This document shows positions 1 through 9,036 of a DNA stretch of 64,000 bases, piece after piece. The DNA comes from Roseimaritima multifibrata (GTDB taxonomy: Bacteria; Planctomycetota; Planctomycetia; Pirellulales; Pirellulaceae). The stretch is from contig NZ_CP036262.1 of the NCBI RefSeq assembly GCF_007741495.1, positions 4,960,001-5,024,000 of the forward strand, given 5' to 3'. Below the pieces are notes generated by a model. It was not told where the DNA came from, searched no databases, and saw only the letters and a program-made list of their open reading frames with translations. Both the position numbers and the translations under genes were made by a program. Each line of letters starts with the position of its first letter. Position 1 is the stretch's first letter.

Positions 1-152
1 GGCAATACCTCAAGCAAACAGCACGCGCCCACCCGCCCCTTGTCCCCATCACTACCTGGCTTTCGACAAACGGCTAGGCATCTGGCACAGCCCCTTGCTA
101 GGGTGCTACGATTGGTTTGTCCTGAAACGGACTTTTCTCGCAATCGCTCACG

Positions 153-1157
153 TTGACTGCCTCACCTGTGCCGCATCCCCTTGTTCATGATTCGACCGCT
201 TTCGATCCTGCGGAAGCGATTGTTCACACGATCGGCTTGAGCAAGCGATACGGCGACTTTGATGCACTTCGCGATTGTTCGCTAAACGTGCAAAAAGGGG
301 AGGTATTTGGACTCCTGGGGCCAAACGGAGCCGGCAAGACAACCCTTCTGCGTTTGTTGCTGGGCTACCTATTTCCGACCGCCGGAAGTGCAACGATCGG
401 CGGACTGGACGTTTCGAAAAACAGTGTGGCCGTTCGCCGACTGGTTTCCTACCTGCCTGGCGATGCCCGTTTGCCGCGGCACATGCGTGGGCGTGGAGTC
501 CTTGAATTTTTTGCCGAAATGCAACCGGCCGGAGATCTTCAGCGTTCCCTCAAAATCGCCGATCACCTGGAATTGGAACTAAAACGCCGAGTCGCGTTTA
601 TGTCGACGGGAATGCGGCAAAAACTGGCCCTCGCGATTGTGATGGGAGCCCGCACGCCGCTGCTGATCCTGGACGAGCCAACGGCGAACCTGGACCCATC
701 GGTCCGTGGCCTGATTTTAGACATGGTCGCGGACGCTCAATCGGAAGAGCGGACGGTGATCTTCTCGTCGCATGTGCTTGCTGAAATCGAGCAGGTCTGT
801 ACCAAAGTCCTCTTTTTGCGCCGCGGGATCATCGCCCATCGCCAACGCTTGGACGAACTGAAACAACGTCACCGGATCCTCGCCCAATTGGAACCGAATA
901 CCTTGGAGCCTTCCTTTTCCGTACCCGCGGAACTGAAGGGGCAGGTCGAAATCAATACGTTTACTCCCCCCGCAGAACCGAACACTCGCTGGGTTCGCAT
1001 GGATACGGCAGGCGACCTGACGCCACTCTTGCCCTGGCTGTCCCAGTTGCCGCTTCAACGGATGCGGATCGAACCGCTCGGCTTGCGTGCGATCTATGAC
1101 GAAGTCCACATCGGATCGACCGTTGAGAATCCCCCCTCAACCGGAGGATCGCAGTGA
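153..1157 (+). CDS. ABC transporter ATP-binding protein (ABC-2 exporter type)
   Basis: This is the ATPase subunit of an ABC exporter and would energise the permease encoded next. The 334-residue protein has Walker A GPNGAGKT near residues 56-63, a signature-like STGMRQKLAL near 151-160 in place of LSGGQ, Walker B LLILDEP near 170-176, and an H-loop histidine near 207. A C-terminal tail of about 110 residues follows the ATPase core, as in CcmA/NatA-like subunits. The start is the weak part: the open frame begins with TTG and has no clear ribosome site, and a GTG lies five codons later. The ATPase core starts near residue 25 whichever is used. The end overlaps the permease start by 4 bases, so the two are cotranscribed. 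The substrate cannot be inferred. Confidence 0.93.
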   Translation: MTASPVPHPLVHDSTAFDPAEAIVHTIGLSKRYGDFDALRDCSLNVQKGEVFGLLGPNGAGKTTLLRLLLGYLFPTAGSATIGGLDVSKNSVAVRRLVSYLPGDARLPRHMRGRGVLEFFAEMQPAGDLQRSLKIADHLELELKRRVAFMSTGMRQKLALAIVMGARTPLLILDEPTANLDPSVRGLILDMVADAQSEERTVIFSSHVLAEIEQVCTKVLFLRRGIIAHRQRLDELKQRHRILAQLEPNTLEPSFSVPAELKGQVEINTFTPPAEPNTRWVRMDTAGDLTPLLPWLSQLPLQRMRIEPLGLRAIYDEVHIGSTVENPPSTGGSQ

Positions 1158-2116
1158 TCGACCGCGTCCTCTGCAAGAAGTACGTAGGCCAGGCATCGCT
1201 GCTGTGGCTGGCATGTGGCTTGGCTTTGTTCGCCTTTGCCTGGATTCGGGTGTGGGTGGTCAGTTTGCTGGACATGCAGCAATTCGCCACGATTTTGAAA
1301 CAGTTCCGCGATTTCGAAAAATACTCGCCGATCCCTTTCGATCAACTGATCACCTACCCGGGACGTATCGGCGCCACCTTTGACGAACCGATCATTATGG
1401 TCTGCATCGTCGTCTGGAGTGTCGCGCGAGGATCGGATGTGGTTAGCGGCGAACTGGGACGCGGAACGCTGGAAATGTTGCTGGCCCAGCCGATCAGCCG
1501 AACCCGATTGCTGCTCTCGCATATCGTCGTGTCCACGCTGGGACTGCTCGGTTTGGTCTGCGTGATCTGGTTGGGAATGTGGATCGGGATCGCCACCACC
1601 GTTTTTGAAGAAACGGTCCCGCAGGCAACGATTCGAATCCCCTTTATTAACTTCGAAATCCCGCTTGAGAACAAAGAGCCTGAAACGATATCGGTCACGA
1701 TGTCCGATCGCGTCGACGCCGGCGTCTATGCCGCCAGCGTGGTCAATCTGTTCGCTTTTGGATTTTTTGTGCTTGGGCTGAGCACTTTGATGAGCAGCTG
1801 GGACCGATACCGCTGGCGAACGATTGGATTGGTAATCGGTTTCTATGTGTTGCAAAGCGTGATGTATGGGCTGGGCAAAACGACCGAAAAACTAGCCATT
1901 CTTCAGCAAATGACTTTTTTGACCTGTTACCGACCGCAGCAGTTCACGGTCCTCGCCGGGGATCCAACCGGGGCAGGGGTGTGGCGTTTCCAGGCGACAG
2001 GAGACGAATTTTTCGGACCGATGGTCTACCCGCTGATCTTGATGGTCTTGGGAACGATCGCCTTTGTGTTGGCTGACAGGATCTTCAACCGGCGTGATTT
2101 ACCGGCCCCGCTGTAG
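1154..2116 (+). CDS. ABC-2 type transporter permease
   Basis: This is the membrane partner of the preceding ATPase. The start is GTG overlapping the upstream TGA (GTGA), with GGAGG seven bases upstream, which fixes it well. The 320-residue protein has a hydrophobic first segment (about residues 10-35). It then carries an ABC-2 hallmark, SGELGRGTLEMLLAQPISR, near residues 98-116, followed by several more hydrophobic spans up to the C terminus. A soluble loop of about 50 residues in the middle contains the EIPLENKEPET stretch. The pair forms a simple two-gene exporter. The signature resembles NatB-like permeases, but the cargo is unknown. Confidence 0.9.
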   Translation: MIDRVLCKKYVGQASLLWLACGLALFAFAWIRVWVVSLLDMQQFATILKQFRDFEKYSPIPFDQLITYPGRIGATFDEPIIMVCIVVWSVARGSDVVSGELGRGTLEMLLAQPISRTRLLLSHIVVSTLGLLGLVCVIWLGMWIGIATTVFEETVPQATIRIPFINFEIPLENKEPETISVTMSDRVDAGVYAASVVNLFAFGFFVLGLSTLMSSWDRYRWRTIGLVIGFYVLQSVMYGLGKTTEKLAILQQMTFLTCYRPQQFTVLAGDPTGAGVWRFQATGDEFFGPMVYPLILMVLGTIAFVLADRIFNRRDLPAPL

Positions 2117-2273
2117 GCAGATGCGGCTGTCGAACCGCTGGGCAAGTGCTAGGCGGAAACCGCCTTCCCCCTTACTCAAGCGTCGTTTCCAAACGGTCGG
2201 GGGCTTCCTTTTCTAAATCCCTTCCGTTTCCATATCCATAGCGTTACACTTCTTCGTTTTCTTCGAGGCCGCG

Positions 2274-3503
2274 ATGAAATACGTCATAATCATACCGGAT
2301 GGCTGTGCGGACGAACCGCTAGAAGCCTTGCAGGGACAAACCCCGCTTCAGGCTGCAAAATTGCCAAACATGGACGCGATCGCTGCGGCTGGAGCCGTCG
2401 GACGCGCCAATAATACGCCCGCGCATCTGCCCGCAGGGAGCGAAGTCGCCAACCTATGCCTGCTAGGTTACGACCCCGATGTCTATTTTACCGGGCGTGC
2501 TCCGCTAGAAGCCGCCGCCCAGGGGATTGAACTAGGGCCTGACGACTGGGCCGTTCGCTGCAATCTGGTCACGATCGAAGACCAGATAATGGTCGATTTC
2601 ACCGCCGGGCACATCTCCACGCCCGAAGCGACCGAACTGCTGGCGCTGGCGCAAAAAGAATTGCTGAAGGATTACAAAGGCCCCGGCAAATTTGAATTCG
2701 TCCCGGGTGTCAGCTACCGAAATCTGCTGATCTATCGAGGCGAAGCGGGAACACCCCCTCCGTTTTCCAAGGAAACGCGAACCAGCGCTCCTCATGACCT
2801 GACGGATTTGCCCGTCACCGACGATTTCCCTCGCGGCCCCGGCAGCGCGTTTTTGCAACGCTTGATGGACGACAGCGGTGAACTATTCCGCGGTTCAAAT
2901 GTGAATCAGAAACGGATTCAGGAAGGCAACAGCCCAGCGACCAACCTGTGGCTGTGGGGCCTGGGCAAAGCACCGCAACTACCGTCGTTTCAGTCGCGGC
3001 ACGGTGTTTCCGGAGTCATGATCACCGCAGTCGATCTACTGCGTGGGATCGCGGCACTGGTTGGCTGGCCACGGATCGAAGTCGAAGGAGCGACCGGATA
3101 CCTCGATACCGATTACGTTGCCAAGGGCAAAGCGGCTGTCGAAGCTTTGCGTGATTACGATGTGGTTTGTGTTCACATCGAAGCCCCCGACGAAGCCTCC
3201 CATGAAGGCCGTCACGATGCGAAGATCGAAGCGCTCCAGCAGATCGATCAGCACATCGTTGGCCCGCTGCGTGAAGCGTTGTCGGCGGCAGGCGAGCACC
3301 GAATTTTGGTAACGCCTGACCACCCAACGCCATGTGGCACCAAAAAACATAGCCATGGAATGGTTCCCTTTGCGATCTCCGGAACCGGCATCACCCCCGA
3401 TTCAGCCTCCACCTACGACGAAGTGTCGGCAGGAAACAGTGAGTGGTCGCTCGCTGCTGGCTGGGATTTGATGGGTCAATTCATCGTCTCCAAGTCTCGC
3501 TAG
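2274..3503 (+). CDS. ApgM-type phosphoglycerate mutase family protein, probable homoserine kinase
   Basis: This is a metal-dependent alkaline-phosphatase-superfamily enzyme of the archaeal-type cofactor-independent phosphoglycerate mutase family. The metal-site motifs visible are IIPDGCAD at the N terminus, PAGSEVANLCLLGYDP near residue 55 with the likely phospho-acceptor Ser, HIEAPDEASHEGRHDAK near 303, and TPDHPTP and KHSHGMVPF near the C terminus. The length of 409 residues fits the family. A subfamily is proposed, and in some bacteria shown, to act as homoserine kinase (threonine biosynthesis) in place of GHMP-type ThrB. The neighbour 36 bases downstream is aspartate kinase, which begins the same pathway, so homoserine kinase is the better guess. 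A glycolytic mutase role is the alternative. The ATG start is preceded by AGGCCGCG, not a strong ribosome site. Confidence 0.9.
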   Translation: MKYVIIIPDGCADEPLEALQGQTPLQAAKLPNMDAIAAAGAVGRANNTPAHLPAGSEVANLCLLGYDPDVYFTGRAPLEAAAQGIELGPDDWAVRCNLVTIEDQIMVDFTAGHISTPEATELLALAQKELLKDYKGPGKFEFVPGVSYRNLLIYRGEAGTPPPFSKETRTSAPHDLTDLPVTDDFPRGPGSAFLQRLMDDSGELFRGSNVNQKRIQEGNSPATNLWLWGLGKAPQLPSFQSRHGVSGVMITAVDLLRGIAALVGWPRIEVEGATGYLDTDYVAKGKAAVEALRDYDVVCVHIEAPDEASHEGRHDAKIEALQQIDQHIVGPLREALSAAGEHRILVTPDHPTPCGTKKHSHGMVPFAISGTGITPDSASTYDEVSAGNSEWSLAAGWDLMGQFIVSKSR

Positions 3504-3539
3504 TCCAACTTTGCACCTCCTTTCACCGCAGTCCTTCCG

Positions 3540-5327
3540 ATGTCGTTGATTGTTCAGAAATTTGGCGGAACCAGTGTCGCGGATACCGACAAAATTCGTG
3601 CTGCCGCGCGCAAAGCCGTCCGAGCCCAACAACAGGGGCATCAGGTGGTGATGGTCGTCAGTGCGATGGGTAAAAACACCGATGTGCTGGTCAGCCTTGC
3701 ATCGGAAATGAGCGAAACGCCGCCGGCTCGTGAAATGGACATGTTGCTCAGCACGGGCGAACAGGTCAGCGTCGCGTTGGTGGCGATGGCGATCCACGGC
3801 ATGGGTGCCAAAGCGGTCAGTCTGACCGGTGGGCAAATTGGTATTCGGACCGATAACAGCTTCACCAAGGCGCGAATTCAATCGATTTCGACCGCTCGGA
3901 TCGAACGTCTTTTGGACGAGGGAAATATCGTCATCGCGGCGGGATTCCAGGGGATCGACGAAGATCTAAACATCACCACCTTGGGACGGGGCGGCAGCGA
4001 TACCACGGCCGTCGCACTCGCAGCCGTCCTCGGCGCGGAGACATGTGAGATCTATACCGACGTCGATGGTGTCTACACCACCGACCCACGCGTCCTCCCC
4101 GAAGCCCGACATGTCGGCGTCATCAGCTATGACGAAATGCTTGAATTGGCCAGCCTGGGGGCCGGTGTCATGCACAGCCGCAGCATCGAATTCGCCAAAA
4201 AATTCGGCGTTCCCATCCATGTTCGCAGCAGTTTCAGTGACACCGAAGGGACGATGATCGTCGCCGAGCCCGAATCGGCTTCGGCAAGTGTCTGCGGAGC
4301 CGCGTTGACTCGCGACGAAGCCCGCATCACCGTCCTTGGGGTTCCCGATGTTCCAGGAACCAGCCTGGAAATCTTTTCGGCGATCTCCGACCGTAAAATT
4401 GCGGTTGACATGATCGTCCAAAACATTGGGAACGACGGCCGCACCGATATCTCCTTCACCGTCCAGCACAGTGATCTGGAATCGACCCTCCAAGCCGTCT
4501 CCGCTGCGGCGACTCAACTGGGCGCCGTCGGCATCACCCACGATGATCAAGTCAGCAAGGTCTCGGTGGTTGGGTTGGGGATGGCGGTACAAACCGGCGT
4601 CGCTCATAAAATGTTCCGTGCACTCGCCGATGCGGGGGTCAACATTCAAATGATCACCACCGGCGAAATTAAAATCTCCGTGTTGGTTTCCCGTGACCAA
4701 GCAAGCAATGCCTTGCGAGCGGTCCACCAAGTTTTCAAATTGATGGATCAACCGGCGGAACGAAAATCGTGGGCTCAGATCCGCGCCGAACGACACGAAA
4801 AAGCAGACGTCAACACGCTGGTGGCTCGGCTGCAAAGCGATGCACTGGAAGAACTAACCCTGACCGGAATCGACGTGATGCCGAATCAGGCTCGCGTCAC
4901 GTTGCGCGGCGTCCCCGATACTCCGGGAATCGCCGCAGACATGTTTGAATCGGTTTCCGAAGCGGGTGTTTTCATCGACATGATCGTACAGGGCATCGAT
5001 GGCGAAGACGGCCGCACAAGCGTCAGCATGACGATCCCCGAAAAAGATCTAGACACCTGCTTGGAAGTCGCCAAATCGCTGATGAAACGGCATGGCCTTC
5101 GCGATGTCCAAGGTGGCGAAGGGATCGCAAAGGTCACCGTCAGCGGGATCGGCTTGCGCAGCCATACCAACGTCGGAACGATCATGTTTCGCGCCCTTGC
5201 CGGAGCCGACATCAACGTGCAGATGATCAATACCAGTGAACTGCAGGTGAACACGGTCATCGACGGCAAGAAGGCACAAATTGGTCGGGAACGGTTGTCC
5301 GCCGCATTCCAGGAAGCCCTCCGGTGA
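3540..5327 (+). CDS. lysC: Aspartate kinase with four ACT domains
   Basis: It phosphorylates aspartate, the first step towards lysine, threonine and methionine. The N-terminal kinase domain (about residues 1-245) starts with the KFGGTSVAD motif and contains STGEQVS and TTLGRGGSDTTA. Four ACT modules follow. They are recognisable from the paired phrases VLGVPDVPG / VDMIVQNIG and VVGLGMAVQTG / NIQMITTGEIKIS, which recur as LRGVPDTPG / IDMIVQGIDG and VSGIGLRSHTN / NVQMINTSEL. At 595 residues it is longer than the usual 400-residue two-ACT enzyme, and the layout matches the four-ACT cyanobacterial enzymes. Feedback control by lysine and/or threonine is expected. The end overlaps the next gene by 4 bases (GTGA), so translation is probably coupled to the reductase gene. 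Confidence 0.95.
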   Translation: MSLIVQKFGGTSVADTDKIRAAARKAVRAQQQGHQVVMVVSAMGKNTDVLVSLASEMSETPPAREMDMLLSTGEQVSVALVAMAIHGMGAKAVSLTGGQIGIRTDNSFTKARIQSISTARIERLLDEGNIVIAAGFQGIDEDLNITTLGRGGSDTTAVALAAVLGAETCEIYTDVDGVYTTDPRVLPEARHVGVISYDEMLELASLGAGVMHSRSIEFAKKFGVPIHVRSSFSDTEGTMIVAEPESASASVCGAALTRDEARITVLGVPDVPGTSLEIFSAISDRKIAVDMIVQNIGNDGRTDISFTVQHSDLESTLQAVSAAATQLGAVGITHDDQVSKVSVVGLGMAVQTGVAHKMFRALADAGVNIQMITTGEIKISVLVSRDQASNALRAVHQVFKLMDQPAERKSWAQIRAERHEKADVNTLVARLQSDALEELTLTGIDVMPNQARVTLRGVPDTPGIAADMFESVSEAGVFIDMIVQGIDGEDGRTSVSMTIPEKDLDTCLEVAKSLMKRHGLRDVQGGEGIAKVTVSGIGLRSHTNVGTIMFRALAGADINVQMINTSELQVNTVIDGKKAQIGRERLSAAFQEALR

Positions 5328-7519
5328 CCCACAACGCCGACAACCCGCTTCACGGTTCGTTCGGCGACAAGCACGATCTGCAGCCCGCCACTTCGCGTTC
5401 GATTCGGACGATGTTGGTTCGCTTGCAACCCGCCGGCGATCTGATTCACTGCGGCACCATCCATGACCTGGCGCCAGCACGACTACAACCGGTCGTTGTG
5501 CAAACGGGTGAAGGGGTTTGGATCGCCGACTGGCTCTCAGAAATCCATCCGGATCAGACCTCCGCAGAAAACCCTCCGGAACTGGCAGGCGAAGTCCTTC
5601 GCCTTGCTTCAGAGGAAGACCAGCAAAGTTCCATCGCCGCCGAAGGTCTGGCACTTCGGCTACATGACGAAGCGACCGCGGTGCTGGCGAATACGTCGTT
5701 GCCGATCGTCCTGGTTGCCACCGAAGTCGATCTGGAACATCGCTTCGCAAAACTTCGCTTTTTGGGAAAGCCACACGAAGCCCTCGGGCCGCTGGCCGAT
5801 CAAATCGCCCGCCGTATCGATCTTCAACGCGTGCAATGGGTTTCTCTCCAAGACCCGTTGGGTGCCCCCGGTGACAATGCGTCAGGAGCCCCTTCCGGTC
5901 AACTTCAGGCCCTGCCGGATCGACAGGAAAAAGAGTTTTGGGATCGCTGGGATACCGTTACTTCCCCCGGGCCTTTGCTCGACCATGCACTCGGCAAATC
6001 GTTTCGCGTCGCCGCTGGAAATCGCGGCTGGTATCAACAGAAGCGGCGAGCCGCCAATCCCGCTGGACGGCACATTCCGGCCGGCCGAAGCTGGATGGTG
6101 CGGATCCGCACCGCGGCCGGCGGAATCCTTGCGTCTCAATTGGTACAGCTGCTTAAATGGGCCGAGGAATATGGGGACGGAACGCTTCGCCTAACCATGC
6201 GTCAATCGATCCAGTTGCACGGGATCGCCGGACAGTCCTCCGATGAACTCATGCAAAAGTTCGGCGACCACCTACTCAGTACGCTGGGCAGCTGCGGCAA
6301 CAGTGTTCGCAATCTGACCTGCTGCCCCTTGCCCCCAAGCGACCGGGAAGGGTTCCGCGCTGCCGAACAAGCGGTGCGAGATCTAGCGATTGGACTGGGA
6401 AACGATTTTCTTCCCCGCGGCTCGGCTTTTGAATATCGCTTTTCCGAGCAACGATCGACGCCGGTGTCAGCATCGCCCAAACCTCCCCCCGCCACAGAAT
6501 CGATTTCACAACTGCCGCATAAATTCAAAATCGGAATCGCGTCGGACCACCACGACTGCGCGGACGTTTTAAGCAACGACCTGGGAATCGTTGTGCGGAC
6601 GGCAAGCTTTCATTCGGATCGATTTCAAACGGGCGCACCCTCGGTCCCATTGGTCGATTTGTATGTTGGAGGATCGACGTCCTATCGTGCCGACGACAAC
6701 CGCTCCTCGCCGCAACTAGCGTTGTGGCTGGGGACCATCCCGCTGGAAAAGGCTTCCCAGGCAACCGAAATGCTGCTGGGGATGTTTGCCCGCCGAAGCC
6801 TGGATGCGTCCCGGCATTTCCAGCGATGGAAATACGTCGTCCAGCGAACCGGCATTCCGATTCTTGTCGATCAGTTTCGGCAACAAGCGGGCGATCAGAT
6901 AGACCTTGTCCGAGAAAGTCCCCCAGCCTTGCCCCGTCCTGGACGGCACCCCGCAGAGGTCCGCGCTAGCAACGGGCAGACTTGGCGGCGATGGCATTTT
7001 CCCTGTGGCAGGATCTACCAGCATGATTTGCCCACACTACAGCGATGGGCCACCGAATCGGCCCCGATCCGCGTCGGCACCGATCACGACTTGATCGTTC
7101 GCTCCCGGATGACCGATGGCGCGATGCCGCTGCCTCCAATCGCCGACCGAGCTTGCCCGGCGATGCCAACCTGCCCGCTGGCGGTCGCTCCGGCCGAAAC
7201 GGAATGGAAAGAATGGTCCACGGCAGTCCAACGGATGGCTGAGGAAGCTGCAATCGGCCCTCTTCCATTCGCGATATCGGGCTGCAGCAACGGATGTTCA
7301 CGACCGCTGACCACTGTTTTGGGGGTCATCGCGGAAACCCCCAAGCGGCGAGCCGTTTTTTTGGGAGGGACGCCGACGCGGCTAGGAACGCGGGTCGGGC
7401 AGGTCAATTCGCCGGCTGAACTGGTTCAACTGATCCGCCCTTGGTTGCTCCGTTTTCACCACGAAAGGTTGGATGATGAGGATTTTGCGGTTTGGTTTTG
7501 GCGGATCGGCCTCAAATGA
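5324..7519 (+). CDS. Siroheme [4Fe-4S] sulfite/nitrite reductase with N-terminal extension
   Basis: It catalyses six-electron reduction of sulfite to sulfide (or nitrite to ammonium), probably using ferredoxin. The four cluster/siroheme cysteines are present: Cys611 and Cys617 in ACPAMPTC, and Cys654 and Cys658 in SGCSNGCSRP. The family phrase LPHKFKIGIA is near the middle and NSVRNLTCCP in the first half-domain. The catalytic part (about residues 225-731) has the usual length for ferredoxin-dependent enzymes. The first 220 residues are extra. Within them, residues of about 125-175 (LPIVLVATEV to RRIDLQRVQW) loosely resemble the PSP1 C-terminal domain, which is a guess. The GTG start overlaps the lysC stop by 4 bases. 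The context with lysC favours sulfite reduction for methionine/cysteine supply over nitrite reduction. Confidence 0.88.
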   Translation: MTHNADNPLHGSFGDKHDLQPATSRSIRTMLVRLQPAGDLIHCGTIHDLAPARLQPVVVQTGEGVWIADWLSEIHPDQTSAENPPELAGEVLRLASEEDQQSSIAAEGLALRLHDEATAVLANTSLPIVLVATEVDLEHRFAKLRFLGKPHEALGPLADQIARRIDLQRVQWVSLQDPLGAPGDNASGAPSGQLQALPDRQEKEFWDRWDTVTSPGPLLDHALGKSFRVAAGNRGWYQQKRRAANPAGRHIPAGRSWMVRIRTAAGGILASQLVQLLKWAEEYGDGTLRLTMRQSIQLHGIAGQSSDELMQKFGDHLLSTLGSCGNSVRNLTCCPLPPSDREGFRAAEQAVRDLAIGLGNDFLPRGSAFEYRFSEQRSTPVSASPKPPPATESISQLPHKFKIGIASDHHDCADVLSNDLGIVVRTASFHSDRFQTGAPSVPLVDLYVGGSTSYRADDNRSSPQLALWLGTIPLEKASQATEMLLGMFARRSLDASRHFQRWKYVVQRTGIPILVDQFRQQAGDQIDLVRESPPALPRPGRHPAEVRASNGQTWRRWHFPCGRIYQHDLPTLQRWATESAPIRVGTDHDLIVRSRMTDGAMPLPPIADRACPAMPTCPLAVAPAETEWKEWSTAVQRMAEEAAIGPLPFAISGCSNGCSRPLTTVLGVIAETPKRRAVFLGGTPTRLGTRVGQVNSPAELVQLIRPWLLRFHHERLDDEDFAVWFWRIGLK

Positions 7520-7688
7520 GACCGAAAGAGTGGAATCCTGCCCACGATAACAAATATTTTTTTGGAGTTTCCCAGTCAATTGAGTAGGCTGGAAGCAGAG
7601 TCACTGATATTTTCGGATCCTGTCCATGGTTCTCAGTGACGTTTCGCACGGTGAGTGTTCTCAAAGGAACAGGTTTAAAGGTCCCCAC

Positions 7689-8546
7689 ATGGCTATTTGG
7701 AATTTTAGTGTCTCGTCGCTTCGCTGGATCGCACCGGCGCTCCTCCTGACAATGGGACTCTCTTTGCAGGCGAAGGCGGAACGTATCGACGCAGAAGCGG
7801 TCGCTGAAGTCGAATTCTTCAAGGCCATGGACGCTGGTGAAATCGATGTCAAATTCATTCCCAATGGCGCTGAAAAAGCCAATCTTGTCGTCAAAAATCT
7901 GACCGACAAACCGCTCCAAATCCAGCTTCCCGAAGCCTTCGCAGGTGTCCCCGTTAACGCTCAATTCGGCATGGGCGGAATGGGTGGCGGCATGGGCGGA
8001 ATGGGCGGCGGCATGGGTGGAATGGGCGGCGGCATGGGTGGAATGGGCGGCATGGGTGGCGGCATGGGACAATCCATGGGCGGCGGCATGGGTGGAATGG
8101 GCGGCGGCATGGGCGGAATGGGTGGCATGGGCGGAGGAATGGGCGGTATGGGCGGCGGCATGATGCGAATCCCCCCTGAACGAACCATGAAAGTTGCCCT
8201 CACCACCGTTTGCCTCGAACACGACAAACCAGAACCACACGCCAAAATGGCCTACAAAATTGTCCCGCTGGACCTGGTGACCAAAGACGAACGCGTTACC
8301 GCGATCTGTAGCCTGCTGGGACGCGGACAAGTCGCACAAAACACCGCTCAAGCAGCCGCGTGGCACCTCACCGACAACAAAAGCTGGCAAGAACTTGCGG
8401 CCAAGAATCGAATTGAAAGCCGGTACACCGGAACCGTCCGATTCTTTTCGCCGATCGAATTGCGTCAAGCTGCCACCGTCGTCAACTACGTGACCGCCTA
8501 CGTCAACGACCAATCGAGCGTCGAACCTTCGCAATCTCCTGAGTAG
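7689..8546 (+). CDS. Secreted Gly-Met-rich repeat protein
   Basis: I do not recognise a functional family. An ATG at 7689 starts a classic signal peptide of about 30 residues (LRWIAPALLLTMGLSLQAKA), which is why it is preferred over the upstream in-frame ATG at 7626. A short domain of about 65 residues ends in NLTDKPLQIQLPEAF. It is followed by about 65 residues made of GGM/GGMGG repeats, and then a folded C-terminal part of about 125 residues containing CLEHDKPEPHAKMAYKIVPL. Similar Gly-Met-rich exported proteins are common in planctomycetes. The upstream region holds an 8-bp inverted repeat (7600-7607 and 7633-7640). A strong terminator follows, so the gene is probably monocistronic. Confidence 0.8.
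   Translation: MAIWNFSVSSLRWIAPALLLTMGLSLQAKAERIDAEAVAEVEFFKAMDAGEIDVKFIPNGAEKANLVVKNLTDKPLQIQLPEAFAGVPVNAQFGMGGMGGGMGGMGGGMGGMGGGMGGMGGMGGGMGQSMGGGMGGMGGGMGGMGGMGGGMGGMGGGMMRIPPERTMKVALTTVCLEHDKPEPHAKMAYKIVPLDLVTKDERVTAICSLLGRGQVAQNTAQAAAWHLTDNKSWQELAAKNRIESRYTGTVRFFSPIELRQAATVVNYVTAYVNDQSSVEPSQSPE
7969..8163 (+). repeat. In-frame Gly-Met coding repeat
   Basis: This low-complexity stretch is built from the codon blocks GGCGGCATG and GGCGGAATG with small variations. It encodes GGMGG-type repeats interrupted once by GQSMGG. Codon wobble differs between copies (ggc/gga/ggt), so the repeat is not freshly expanded. Confidence 0.9.
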
Positions 8547-8578
8547 AAAACGAAGACAATTCAATCGCGAAAAATCGA

Positions 8579-8613
8579 AACCCAGCGAGTGGTAAACACC
8601 CGCTGGGTTTTTT
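8579..8613 (+). terminator. Rho-independent terminator after the Gly-Met protein gene
   Basis: The stem AACCCAGCG pairs with CGCTGGGTT, with an inner GTG/CAC extension around the loop GTAAA, and is followed by a run of six T. It lies 32 bases after the stop codon. Confidence 0.85.
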
Positions 8614-9036
8614 AATGCCACCTACGTACTGGCACCTCCGCGCTCATCCGCCGATTGCTTCTTTGCCCTCAAATCGCCGCATGACCGAGGAGGTGCAGCA
8701 AATGAGAAACTTTCGAATGCCTGGCCCTGGGCTGCCCCGCCGGTGTCACTTTCGCGAAGCGGAAACCACAATCGCGAACCAAACGAACCGTAGCGGTGGA
8801 ACATGGAATTGGGAACGCCGCTTCCAATCCCCCCTCTGATCGCACATCGATGTGCGTCCTATTCGCCGAGAGGGTTTCCCGGCACGGGCCGTACGGTTTG
8901 CCTCAATTGATTGGCAAATCGTCACTGGGCTAGTACATTCCTTGCTGTGCCAGCGTCAGCTCGTTTGATTGCGAATCGCTTGTCAAAATCTCTCTTTGTA
9001 GGATGCAAGTCTCTCGAAAGGACACGTTTTAGCTCC

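Noticed and set aside
7600-7640. 8-bp inverted repeat GTCACTGA / TCAGTGAC upstream of the Gly-Met protein
   Set aside because: Too short to call an operator. No second copy was seen before another gene.
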